From Actinocorallia herbida (GTDB lineage Bacteria > Actinomycetota > Actinomycetes > Streptosporangiales > Streptosporangiaceae): a DNA stretch of 64,000 bases. A program made the translations under genes and the position numbers. The notes beneath the pieces are model-generated. The model made no database searches, was not told the origin of the DNA, and was given only the letters and a program-made list of their open reading frames with translations. This document shows positions 26,575 to 34,017 of the stretch, one piece after another (position 1 is the stretch's first letter; each line of letters starts with the position of its first letter). Location: NCBI RefSeq assembly GCF_003751225.1, contig NZ_RJKE01000001.1:8122001-8186000 (forward strand), given 5' to 3'.

Positions 26575-26847
26575 TCAGCCGCCGGCGACGGCGGGGAGCA
26601 CGGTGACCGTGTCGCCGTCGGAGACCTCGGTCGTCAGCCCGCCGAGGAAGCGCACGTCCTCGTCGTTCAGGTACACGTTCACGAACCGGCGCAGGCCCTT
26701 CTCGTCGACCAGGCGGGCGCGCAGACCGGGGTGCGCCGCGTCAAGGTCGGCGAAGAGCTCGTCCAGCGTGGAGCCCTTGCCCTCGACGGCCTTCGCGCCG
26801 TCGGTGAGGTTCCGCAGGATCGTCGGGATCCGGACCTCGATCGCCAT
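26575..26847 (-). CDS. cysO: Sulfur carrier protein CysO (MoaD/ThiS family)
   Basis: 90-residue ubiquitin-like sulfur carrier. The C-terminal Gly-Gly (VLPAVAGG) is adenylated and thiocarboxylated, then CysM joins it to serine-derived acrylate and Mec releases cysteine. The start at ATG 26847 is chosen because GGAG lies nine bases upstream and the N-terminus then matches mycobacterial CysO (xVxIPTILR); a longer frame from 26862 is less likely. Confidence 0.94.
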   Translation of the reverse strand: MAIEVRIPTILRNLTDGAKAVEGKGSTLDELFADLDAAHPGLRARLVDEKGLRRFVNVYLNDEDVRFLGGLTTEVSDGDTVTVLPAVAGG

Positions 26848-26899
26848 CTCGGTGATCTCCATTCACAAAAGTCGCTTAACGGGTTGTCGGGACGAACGC

Positions 26900-26959
26900 T
26901 CACCGACAGTCGTAGACGACCTCGGCACGCGAGTGGGCGAACAGGAAGCTCTGGACCAT
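26900..26959 (-). CDS. Candidate 19-residue leader/mini-protein between mec and cysO
   Basis: Reading the gene strand from ATG 26959 gives MVQSFLFAHSRAEVVYDCR and a TGA stop at 26900. It lies 10 bp after the mec stop and 52 bp before cysO. The penultimate codon is Cys (TGT, a rare codon in this GC-rich genome). A leader peptide sensing cysteinyl-tRNA at a cysteine biosynthesis locus would fit, or it could be a small conserved protein. No Shine-Dalgarno is clear, so it might be translated by reinitiation after mec. Not verified by comparison. Confidence 0.45.
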   Translation of the reverse strand: MVQSFLFAHSRAEVVYDCR

Positions 26960-26969
26960 GACGACGAGT

Positions 26970-27401
26970 TTACCCAGCTTCGTAAACATCCACGATCTGG
27001 ACCTCTTCCTCCGTGACGACGCCCTCCACGATCCGGTACGAACGAAACTCGGCGTCATCTTCTTCCCGGGTGGACACCAGAACGTAGTGCGCGTTCGGCT
27101 CCGACGCGTAGGAGATGTCCGTCCGGGAGGGGTAGGCCTCGGTCGCGGTGTGCGAGTGGTAGATCACCACGGGCTCCTCGTCCCGGTCGTCCATCTCCCG
27201 CCAGACCTTGAGCTGCTCCAGGGAGTCGAACCGGTAGAAGGTCGGCGACCGCTCGGCGTTCTCCATGGGCACGTACCGCTCGGGGCGGTCGGAGCCCAGC
27301 GGCCCCGCCACCACGCCGCAGGCCTCGTCGGGGTGGTCGGCGCGGGCGTGCGCCACGATCTTGTCGACGATGTCGCGGGTAACGGTCAGCATGAGCCGCA
27401 T
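26970..27401 (-). CDS. mec: Mec, CysO-cysteine peptidase (JAMM/M67 family)
   Basis: 143-residue zinc peptidase that cleaves the CysO-cysteine adduct to free cysteine and CysO. JAMM residues are complete: Glu in DEACGVVAG and the His-x-His-x10-Asp block YHSHTATEAYPSRTDIS. Strong match to mycobacterial Mec (AERSPTFYRFDSLEQLKVW). ATG at 27401 is given; an in-frame ATG at 27392 is equally possible. Upstream gene of the cysO-cysM unit. Confidence 0.94.
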   Translation of the reverse strand: MRLMLTVTRDIVDKIVAHARADHPDEACGVVAGPLGSDRPERYVPMENAERSPTFYRFDSLEQLKVWREMDDRDEEPVVIYHSHTATEAYPSRTDISYASEPNAHYVLVSTREEDDAEFRSYRIVEGVVTEEEVQIVDVYEAG

Positions 27402-27468
27402 ATTACCCAGGCGTCCCGCCGCCTCCGGGGGCCGGGCGGGCCTCGCCGCTTCCCCCGCCCGGGGCCGG

Positions 27469-28002
27469 TCAGTCCTGGAAAAGGCACTGGACGAGCCCGT
27501 CCTGGAGCTCGCTCAGCCAGTGGTACGTGACGAACATGGCATACGCGGGATCGCCGATGTCCAGCTCTTCGAAGCGCTCCCGGTCGTCCTCGGTGATCTC
27601 CAGCCGGGTGCCGAGGGCCAGCCTGAGATCGTTCAGGGCGCGGAGCCAGGAGTGGGCCTGCTCGTCGTCCAGCCGCATCTCGGCGCCCTGGGCGAGGCAC
27701 TTGAGCACCGTGGCGGCGTCCCGCTCCTTGCCGTCGCGCAAGGACGCCTCGGTGTAGCGCCGGAACTCGCCTGACGCGTCGTCGTCGTCGCGGTAGCCGT
27801 CGGGGAAGAGCCGGGCGAGGACGGGATCGTCGGGGGCCTCGGTGCTCTCGGAGATGCCCAGCTCGGCGAGGCCGGGATCGCCCTTGGGCAGTTCGTCGTA
27901 GAGCTGGCCGAGCTGGCCGAGGAGGTTCTCGATCACCTGTCCCTCGACCTGCTCCAGGCGCAGGGAGAGACCGCCGTCGGGCGTCCGCCGGAATCCGGTC
28001 AC
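27469..28002 (-). CDS. DUF2017 domain protein
   Basis: 177-residue acidic soluble protein of a family nearly always found next to clpS in actinobacteria. Family landmarks: LRLEQVEGQVIENLLGQL, DPVLARLFPDGYRDD, and the C-terminal YAMFVTYHWLSELQDGLVQCL. Starts with GTG at 28002, overlapping the clpS stop by one base (TAGTG), so coupled to it. Function unknown; the genetic link suggests proteolysis or N-end-rule control. Confidence 0.88.
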   Translation of the reverse strand: MTGFRRTPDGGLSLRLEQVEGQVIENLLGQLGQLYDELPKGDPGLAELGISESTEAPDDPVLARLFPDGYRDDDDASGEFRRYTEASLRDGKERDAATVLKCLAQGAEMRLDDEQAHSWLRALNDLRLALGTRLEITEDDRERFEELDIGDPAYAMFVTYHWLSELQDGLVQCLFQD

Positions 28003-28292
28003 TAGTCGTCCCGCTTCACGGTGGCCCACAGGCCGTAGGAGTGCAGCACCTCGACGTTGCGCTCCATCTCCTCACGGGTGCCGGAGTCCACGACGGCCCG
28101 GCCCTTGTGGTGCACGTCCATCATGAGCTTCTCCGCCTTCTCCCGGGCGTAGCCGAAGACCGACTGGAAGACGTACGTCACGTACGACATCAGATTGACC
28201 GGATCATTCCAAACTATGGTCAACCAGGGCAGATCCGGCCGGACATCCTCGTCCGCGTCGGATCTGTGCAATTCGGCGGGCGCGGTGCTCAT
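28002..28292 (-). CDS. clpS: ATP-dependent Clp protease adaptor ClpS
   Basis: 96-residue adaptor delivering N-degron substrates to ClpC/ClpAP. The core [47 protein letters not shown] block (here shortened in description) holds the N-degron pocket residues Asn-Asp in WNDPVN and Met/His in MMDVHHKG. Followed by the coupled DUF2017 gene. Confidence 0.95.
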   Translation of the reverse strand: MSTAPAELHRSDADEDVRPDLPWLTIVWNDPVNLMSYVTYVFQSVFGYAREKAEKLMMDVHHKGRAVVDSGTREEMERNVEVLHSYGLWATVKRDD

Positions 28293-28365
28293 CGGAAACT
28301 CCCTCCCCTCCCTACGAACCTACCGGGCGCACGGCCTTCGAGACCCTGCCCGTTACGCTGCCGGT

Positions 28366-29661
28366 GTGAACGTCGGACCTGGCGTGGGCACGGCGCTGCT
28401 CACCGATCATTATGAACTGACCATGCTCCAGGCCGCCCTGCGCGACGGCACGGCGGCGCGGCGGTCGGTCTTCGAGGTCTTCGCCCGGAGGCTGCCCCGC
28501 GGGCGGCGCTACGGCGTCGTCGCCGGGACCGGCAGATTCCTCGACGCGTTGGAACGTTTCACGTTCGACGCGGCGGATCTCGCGTTCCTCACCGCCACCG
28601 GGGTCGTCGACGACGACACCGCGGCCTGGCTCGCCGACTTCCGCTTCTCCGGCGATGTGTGGGGCTATGCCGAGGGCGACTGCTATTTCCCCGAATCGCC
28701 GATCCTGCGCGTCGAGGGGCCATTCGCGGAGGCCGTCGTCCTGGAGACGCTCGCCCTGTCGATCTACAACCACGACTGCGCGATCGCCGCCGCCGCGTCC
28801 CGGATGACGCAGGCCGCGGGCGACCGGCCGCTGATCGAGATGGGGTCGCGGCGCGCCCACGAGCGCGCCGCCGTCGCCGCCGCCCGCGCCGCCTACCTGT
28901 GCGGCTTCGCCACCACGTCCAACCTGGAGGCCGGGCGCACCTACGGGGTCCCGACGGCCGGGACCGCCGCGCACGCGTTCACCCTCGTGCACGACGACGA
29001 GCGGGCGGCCTTCGCGGCGCAGCTCGCCACCGCGGGACCGGGCACGACGCTTCTCGTGGACACCTACGACGTCCCCGAGGCGGTGAAGCTGGCCGTCGAG
29101 CTGGCCGGGCCGGACCTCGGCGCGGTCCGGATCGACAGCGGCGACCTGCGGGTGGTCGCCGAGGAGGTCAGAGCCCAGCTCGACGCCCTCGGCGCGCCGG
29201 GCACCCGGATCGTCGTCACCGGCGATCTCGACGAGTACTCCATCGCCGCCCTCGCCGTCGCGCCCTGCGACGGGTACGGCGTCGGCACGTCCCTCGTGAC
29301 GGGTTCCGGCGCGCCCACCGCGTCGATGGTCTACAAGCTCGTCGCCCGCGAGGACTCCTCAGGGGAACTGAAGCCGGTGGCCAAGGCGTCGCCCGGCAAG
29401 CCCAGCCGGGGCGGCCGCAAGCACGCCCACCGCCGCTTCGCCGACGGGGTCGCCACCGCCGAGCTCGTCACGGTCACCGAGGCCGGGCTCACCCCCGAGG
29501 ACCGGCCGCTCCAGGTGCCGCTGGTGCGGGACGGGGAGATCGTCGGCCGGGAACCGCTCACCGAGGCGCGCGAGCGCCACCGCCGGGCGCTATCGGAGCT
29601 GCCCGCCCACGCGTTGCACCTGTCGAAGGGCGACCCAGCCCTGCCCACGCTCCTCGTGTAA
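28366..29661 (+). CDS. pncB: Nicotinate phosphoribosyltransferase
   Basis: 431-residue enzyme making nicotinate mononucleotide from nicotinate and PRPP (NAD salvage). Family blocks: LLTDHYELTMLQAAL at the N-terminus, EMGSRRAHERAAVAAARAAY with the phosphorylatable His, GTAAHAFTLVHDDE, and VDTYDVPEAVKLA / IRIDSGDL-like PRPP site. Start GTG 28366 precedes the conserved N-terminus; the longer frame to 28195 overlaps clpS antisense and is rejected. pncA follows after 12 bp. Confidence 0.95.
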   Translation: MNVGPGVGTALLTDHYELTMLQAALRDGTAARRSVFEVFARRLPRGRRYGVVAGTGRFLDALERFTFDAADLAFLTATGVVDDDTAAWLADFRFSGDVWGYAEGDCYFPESPILRVEGPFAEAVVLETLALSIYNHDCAIAAAASRMTQAAGDRPLIEMGSRRAHERAAVAAARAAYLCGFATTSNLEAGRTYGVPTAGTAAHAFTLVHDDERAAFAAQLATAGPGTTLLVDTYDVPEAVKLAVELAGPDLGAVRIDSGDLRVVAEEVRAQLDALGAPGTRIVVTGDLDEYSIAALAVAPCDGYGVGTSLVTGSGAPTASMVYKLVAREDSSGELKPVAKASPGKPSRGGRKHAHRRFADGVATAELVTVTEAGLTPEDRPLQVPLVRDGEIVGREPLTEARERHRRALSELPAHALHLSKGDPALPTLLV

Positions 29662-29673
29662 GGGAGAGGACCC

Positions 29674-30249
29674 ATGTCCCGCGCTCTGATCATCGTCGAC
29701 GTCCAGAACGACTTCTGCGAGGGCGGATCCCTCGCGGTGAACGGCGGCGCGGAGGTCGCGTCCGCGATCTCCGCGCACGTCGCGGCCCACGGCGGCGACT
29801 ACGCCCACATCGTCGCCACCCGCGACTTCCACCTCGACCCGGGCGAGCACTTCTCCGAGCAGCCCGACTACGCCGCGACCTGGCCCGCGCACTGCGTCAT
29901 CGGGACGGACGGCGCCGACTTCCACCCGGCGCTGGCGCTCGGCGGCATCGAGGCGGTGTTCTCCAAGGGCCGCAGCTCCGCCGCCTACAGCGGGTTCGAG
30001 GGCGCGACCGACGACGGCACCTCGCTCGGCGACTGGCTCTCCGGGCACGGCGTCACCGCGGTCGACGTCGTCGGGATCGCCACCGACCACTGCGTCCGGG
30101 CGACCGCCGAGGACGCCGCGCGCGCGGGCCTGGACACGACGGTCCTGCTCGGCCTCACCGCGGGCGTCTCCGCCGACACCACGGAGCGCGCCCTGGAGCT
30201 CCTGCGCACCGAGGGCGTCACCCTCACCGGGGAGCCGGTCGTCCGCTAG
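29674..30249 (+). CDS. pncA: Nicotinamidase
   Basis: 191-residue isochorismatase-fold amidase converting nicotinamide to nicotinate. The catalytic triad is visible: Asp9 in IIVDVQNDFCEGG, the Lys in FSKGRSSAAYSGF, and Cys in GIATDHCVRATA. AGGGAGAGG precedes the ATG. Forms a two-gene NAD salvage operon with pncB; its product is the substrate of PncB. Its stop overlaps the stop of the convergent response regulator by 4 bp. Confidence 0.95.
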   Translation: MSRALIIVDVQNDFCEGGSLAVNGGAEVASAISAHVAAHGGDYAHIVATRDFHLDPGEHFSEQPDYAATWPAHCVIGTDGADFHPALALGGIEAVFSKGRSSAAYSGFEGATDDGTSLGDWLSGHGVTAVDVVGIATDHCVRATAEDAARAGLDTTVLLGLTAGVSADTTERALELLRTEGVTLTGEPVVR

Positions 30250-30908
30250 GCGTCGCCGATCCGGTAGCCGACGCCGGGGGTCGTGGTGATGACGGGCGGC
30301 GCGCCGAGCTTGCGGCGCAGCCGCCCCACGGTGACCGCGACCGTGTTGGTGAACGGGTCGGCGTGCTCGTCCCAGACCCGTTCCAGGAGGTCCTCGGCGC
30401 TGAGGAAGCCGGGCGCCTCGGCGAGCAGCGCCGCGAGCACCGCGAACTCCTTCACCGACAGCTCCACCGGCACGCCGTCGCGCCGGACGGTCCTGGCCAG
30501 CGGGTCGAGGTCGATCCCGGCGGCCCGCAGCACCCGCGGCCTGGCCCGCGGCCGGCGCCGCGCGAGCGCCCTGACCCGCAGGACCAGCTCGGGGAAGTGG
30601 AACGGCTTGGCCAGGTAGTCGTCCGCGCCGAGGGCGAGCCCGCGCACCCGGTCGCCGGGCTCCCCCGCCGCGGTGAGCATGAGCACCATCGGCGGATCCG
30701 CCTCGGCGGCCGCCATCCGGCACAGCACGTCTCCGTGCAGTCCGGGCAGATCCCTGTCCAGCACGACGACGTCGTACCGGTGCACCGCGATCTTCTCGGC
30801 CCCCGCCAACCCGTCATAGGCCACGTCGACGGCCATCCCCTGATCCCGCAGCCCCTCGACGACCACCTCGGCCAGCGTCCGCGCGTCCTCGACCACGAGC
30901 ACCCTCAC
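30246..30908 (-). CDS. OmpR-type response regulator
   Basis: 220-residue regulator. Receiver domain with acidic pair Glu7-Asp8, phospho-acceptor Asp51 (VVLDRDLPG) and Lys101 (YLAKPFHF); C-terminal winged helix with LSVKEFAVLAALLAEAPGFLS and TVAVTVGRLRRKLG. Starts at GTG 30908, overlapping the upstream histidine kinase stop by 4 bp although the kinase is transcribed first. Targets unknown; no clear output gene is adjacent. Confidence 0.92.
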   Translation of the reverse strand: MRVLVVEDARTLAEVVVEGLRDQGMAVDVAYDGLAGAEKIAVHRYDVVVLDRDLPGLHGDVLCRMAAAEADPPMVLMLTAAGEPGDRVRGLALGADDYLAKPFHFPELVLRVRALARRRPRARPRVLRAAGIDLDPLARTVRRDGVPVELSVKEFAVLAALLAEAPGFLSAEDLLERVWDEHADPFTNTVAVTVGRLRRKLGAPPVITTTPGVGYRIGDA

Positions 30909-32224
30909 CGCGCCCCCTCCCCCGACGCCCCCTCCCCCGACGCCCCGTCCCCACCCGAAGCGCCTTCGCCGCGGAAGGACACGGCGCTCCCAGCGGGGGG
31001 CACCGCGCCGGCACGCGAAGCGCCTTCGGCAGGCTCCGCGCTCCCCGCAGGGGGCACCACGTCTGCGGGCGAGGCGTCTTGTGCGGGGGCGGGTGGGGGG
31101 TTCGTGGCGGGGAAGGCGGCGGTTGCGCGGAGGCCGCCTTCGGGGCGGGGGGTGAGGCTCAGAGAGCCGCCGTGGGCCGCGGCGACGGCGGCGACGATGG
31201 CGAGGCCGAGACCTGAGCCGCCGTCGGAGCCGCCGGTGCGGGCCGGGCCCAGACGACGGAAGGGGCGGACGAGTTCGGCGACCTCCGACGGGACGAGCAC
31301 GGGGCCGTCGGTCTCGACGGTGAGATGGGCGGCCGCGCCGGTCCGGCCCGTCGTCACGCGGACCGCGCCGCCGGACGGGGTGTGGGCGGCGGCGTTGTCC
31401 ACGAGGTTGTCGACGAGCCGGGCCAGCAGGGCGGCGTCGCCGCGAACCGGAGCCGGGTCCAGGGTCGCGGTGACCACGAGGCCGTCGAGGGCGGCGGACC
31501 GGTCGGCGAGGGAGCGGGCCGCCTCGCGCGCCAGGTCGGCGCGGGCCGTGCCCTCCAGCGCGCCGTGCTGGGCGCGGGCGAGGACGAGGAGGCCGTCCAG
31601 GAGGCCGTCGGTGCGGTCCAGCTCGGCGCGCATCCGCCCGGCGAGCACCAGCGTCTGGGCGGCGACCTGCGGCTTGGCGGAGGCCACGTCGAGGGCGGCG
31701 CGCATCGTGGTGAGCGGGGTGCGCAGCTCGTGCGAGGCGTCGGCGACGAACCTGCGCTGCGCGGCGAACGCCTCCTCCAGCCGCGCCAGCAGGCCGTCGA
31801 TGGTGTCGGCGAGCTCCTTGACCTCGTCGTGCGGCCCGGCGACCGCGAGCCGCTCGTGCAGCGTGTCGGCCGACACCCGCCGGGTCGCCGCGGTGATCGC
31901 GCGGAGCGGCGCCAGCGCCCGGCCCGCCGCGATCCGGCCGAGCAGCACCGACGCCAGGGCGAGCAGCACGAGCGCGACGAACGACCCGAACAGCAGCCGC
32001 CGGTCCTGGTCGGCGCCCATCGCGGCCAGGCGCTCCCGCAGCAGCGCGGCCTCCTCGACCGGCCGCGTCGGCGGGCCGAAGGCCGGAACGCTCTCCGAGC
32101 GCGGCGACGTGCCCAGCACCACCGCGTTCGCGACGGCCAGGAGCACCGCCCCGGACGCGAAGAAGAGCAGCCCGTACAGGAGCGTGAAGCGCCCCCGGAC
32201 CGGGCGGTCGGTCAGAGCCCGCAT
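30905..32224 (-). CDS. Sensor histidine kinase
   Basis: 439-residue membrane kinase. Two transmembrane helices (about residues 13-35 and 78-96) flank a short extracellular loop, then HAMP (RALAPLRAITAATRRVSAD), H box with His165 in ASHELRTPLTTMR, N box LVDNLVDNAAAHTPSG and G2 GSGLGLAI. The G1 box is weakly conserved (VETDGPV). After the ATPase domain comes a repetitive tail of about 60 residues rich in Ala, Gly, Pro and Ser with PPAGSA twice and SGEGA-type repeats. Start ATG 32224. Coupled to the response regulator. Confidence 0.9.
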   Translation of the reverse strand: MRALTDRPVRGRFTLLYGLLFFASGAVLLAVANAVVLGTSPRSESVPAFGPPTRPVEEAALLRERLAAMGADQDRRLLFGSFVALVLLALASVLLGRIAAGRALAPLRAITAATRRVSADTLHERLAVAGPHDEVKELADTIDGLLARLEEAFAAQRRFVADASHELRTPLTTMRAALDVASAKPQVAAQTLVLAGRMRAELDRTDGLLDGLLVLARAQHGALEGTARADLAREAARSLADRSAALDGLVVTATLDPAPVRGDAALLARLVDNLVDNAAAHTPSGGAVRVTTGRTGAAAHLTVETDGPVLVPSEVAELVRPFRRLGPARTGGSDGGSGLGLAIVAAVAAAHGGSLSLTPRPEGGLRATAAFPATNPPPAPAQDASPADVVPPAGSAEPAEGASRAGAVPPAGSAVSFRGEGASGGDGASGEGASGEGAR

Positions 32225-32334
32225 CGGCCACCCCCTCGCTGGTCGGTTTCCCCCAGGATGCCCGGTCCGACCTAACACGGGGATGACGGCCTCCGTTCGG
32301 CCGGCGTCACGGGCGATTCCCTAGAAAACCGTCC

Positions 32335-34017
32335 ATGCCACCCACTCCGCTCCACGCCGCCTTCTCCGAGTTCTTCCGGACGCGCCGCTACGTCGTCGCC
32401 CTCGTGTGCGCGCTTGCGCTCACCGCCTTCGTTGGCCCCTTCCTGGCCTGGACCGACCGCTCCACCTGCTCCGAAGGGACGGTCGAGACACCGTGCCCTC
32501 AAGCTCCGCGCACCCCTGACGGCCGTTCCGTGACCGACGCCTTCACCTTCGCCCACCGGACCCTCCACGGCGACGGCTCCATGACGGCCCGCCTCTCGTC
32601 CTTCACCGGGACGATCACCTACCCGCCGCCCCGGCACGACCGGATCGTCTCCGGCCTCGTCCCCTGGGCCAAGGCGGGCCTCCTCGTGAAGGCGTCCCTG
32701 GAACCCGGCGCCCCCTATGCGGCCGTGATGCTCACCGGAAACCACGGAGTCCGCTTCCAGCATTCCTTCACCGCCGACGAGCCCGGCAGCCCGAGCCCCG
32801 CCGAGCTGCCCCGCTGGCTGCGCCTCACCCGCTCCGGCGACCTCCTCACCGCCGAGGAGTCCCCCGACGGACGGACCTGGCACCCCGTGGGCTCCGCCCG
32901 CCTCCCCGGCCTGCCGGACGACGTGCCCATCGGGCTCTTCACGACGTCCCCCGGCGACCTCACCGTCGTGCCGCGCTCGTTCGGCCCCGCCACGACCCAG
33001 GTCCGCTTCACCCAGGCCGTCGGCCTCTTCGACTCCGTCACGACCTCCGGAGACCTCACGCGGACCTGGACCGCCACCCAGGTGGGCGGCGCCGGCGCGG
33101 TCACCGACTGGGAACGCCGAACCAACCCGCCGGGCCTCGTCGAGTCCCCCGCCGCCCTCAAGGTCTCCGGCTCCGGCGACATCGCCCCCACCCCGACCGA
33201 AGCGGGCCGCCGCCTCGAATCCCTCCTCACCGGCGCCCTCCCGGCCCTCCTCGTCCTCATCGGCGCGGCCGCCGCCTTCACCTCCCGCCCGGCCCCGTCC
33301 CCCGCCGAGCCCCCGGCCCGCTCCGAGGGCTCCCCCACCGCGCGTCCCGCCGCATCCGGGGTGAGCCTCGAAGGCCCCTTCCCGGCCATGACGCCGGAAA
33401 GCCTCGCGCCCGCCGGTCACGCCCCCGCGCGGCCGGGCGGCATCGCGCCGGGCGGCTCTCCTGCGGCGCACGCCGGGGGGACGGGGACCGGCGCGGTCCG
33501 AGCGCGCCTCAGGGCACGTGCCGCGGTGCTGGGCGCCGTCGGGGCCGCGGTGGGGCTGCTCGGCGGTGCCGCGGCGGTCTGGGCCGGACCGGGGATCGCG
33601 CGGGGGACGGCGATGGTGGCGGTGCCCGTAGGCACCGAAGCGCGGGTGGTCGTGGGGTGCGCGATGGTCTGTGCCGCGGCGGCGGTGCTCGCGGGCTGCC
33701 TGGCGGTGCTGCTGGGCGGCGGATGGCGCGGCGCGGCGGCGGGCGCGGCGCTGCTGCCGTTGCCCTACGCGCTCGCCACGACAGGGGTGCTGCCCGCGGG
33801 GGCCGCGTCCTGGCTGCTGCGGGTCACGCCCGCGGCGGGCATGGCCGCGCAGCAGAGCCTCCCGCCTTACCCGCAGGTGACGGCTCTGTACTCCCCCGCG
33901 AACGGATACCTGCCCTTGGCTCCGTGGGCGGGCCTGGCCGTCCTGCTCGCGTTCACCGGCCTCGCGCTCGGGCTCGCCCTGCGCGCGGCGCGGCGGGGGG
34001 CGTCAGGCGCGGCGTGA
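32335..34017 (+). CDS. Orphan ABC-2-permease-like membrane protein with extracellular domain
   Basis: 560-residue protein. Basic N-terminus (FRTRRY), a transmembrane helix at about residues 17-38, a soluble segment to about residue 300 with LLVKASLEPGAPYAAVMLTGNHGVRF and SRSGDLLTAEESPDG-like features of a lectin-like beta-sandwich (DUF1349 type), a helix near 302-322, a disordered Pro/Ala/Gly linker of about 100 residues, then four or so helices to the end. Topology suggests an ABC-2 type exporter subunit, but no ATPase gene is adjacent. Ends in a 15-bp overlap with the convergent helicase gene. Function unknown. Confidence 0.6.
   Translation: MPPTPLHAAFSEFFRTRRYVVALVCALALTAFVGPFLAWTDRSTCSEGTVETPCPQAPRTPDGRSVTDAFTFAHRTLHGDGSMTARLSSFTGTITYPPPRHDRIVSGLVPWAKAGLLVKASLEPGAPYAAVMLTGNHGVRFQHSFTADEPGSPSPAELPRWLRLTRSGDLLTAEESPDGRTWHPVGSARLPGLPDDVPIGLFTTSPGDLTVVPRSFGPATTQVRFTQAVGLFDSVTTSGDLTRTWTATQVGGAGAVTDWERRTNPPGLVESPAALKVSGSGDIAPTPTEAGRRLESLLTGALPALLVLIGAAAAFTSRPAPSPAEPPARSEGSPTARPAASGVSLEGPFPAMTPESLAPAGHAPARPGGIAPGGSPAAHAGGTGTGAVRARLRARAAVLGAVGAAVGLLGGAAAVWAGPGIARGTAMVAVPVGTEARVVVGCAMVCAAAAVLAGCLAVLLGGGWRGAAAGAALLPLPYALATTGVLPAGAASWLLRVTPAAGMAAQQSLPPYPQVTALYSPANGYLPLAPWAGLAVLLAFTGLALGLALRAARRGASGAA

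Noticed and set aside
30246-32231. Single long frame suggesting a fused kinase-regulator
   Set aside because: The N-terminal part is an out-of-frame reading of the kinase. The true layout is two genes overlapping by 4 bp.
28659-32324. 1221-codon open frame on the plus strand
   Set aside because: It runs across pncB, pncA and antisense to the two-component genes; composition is typical of shadow frames in GC-rich DNA.
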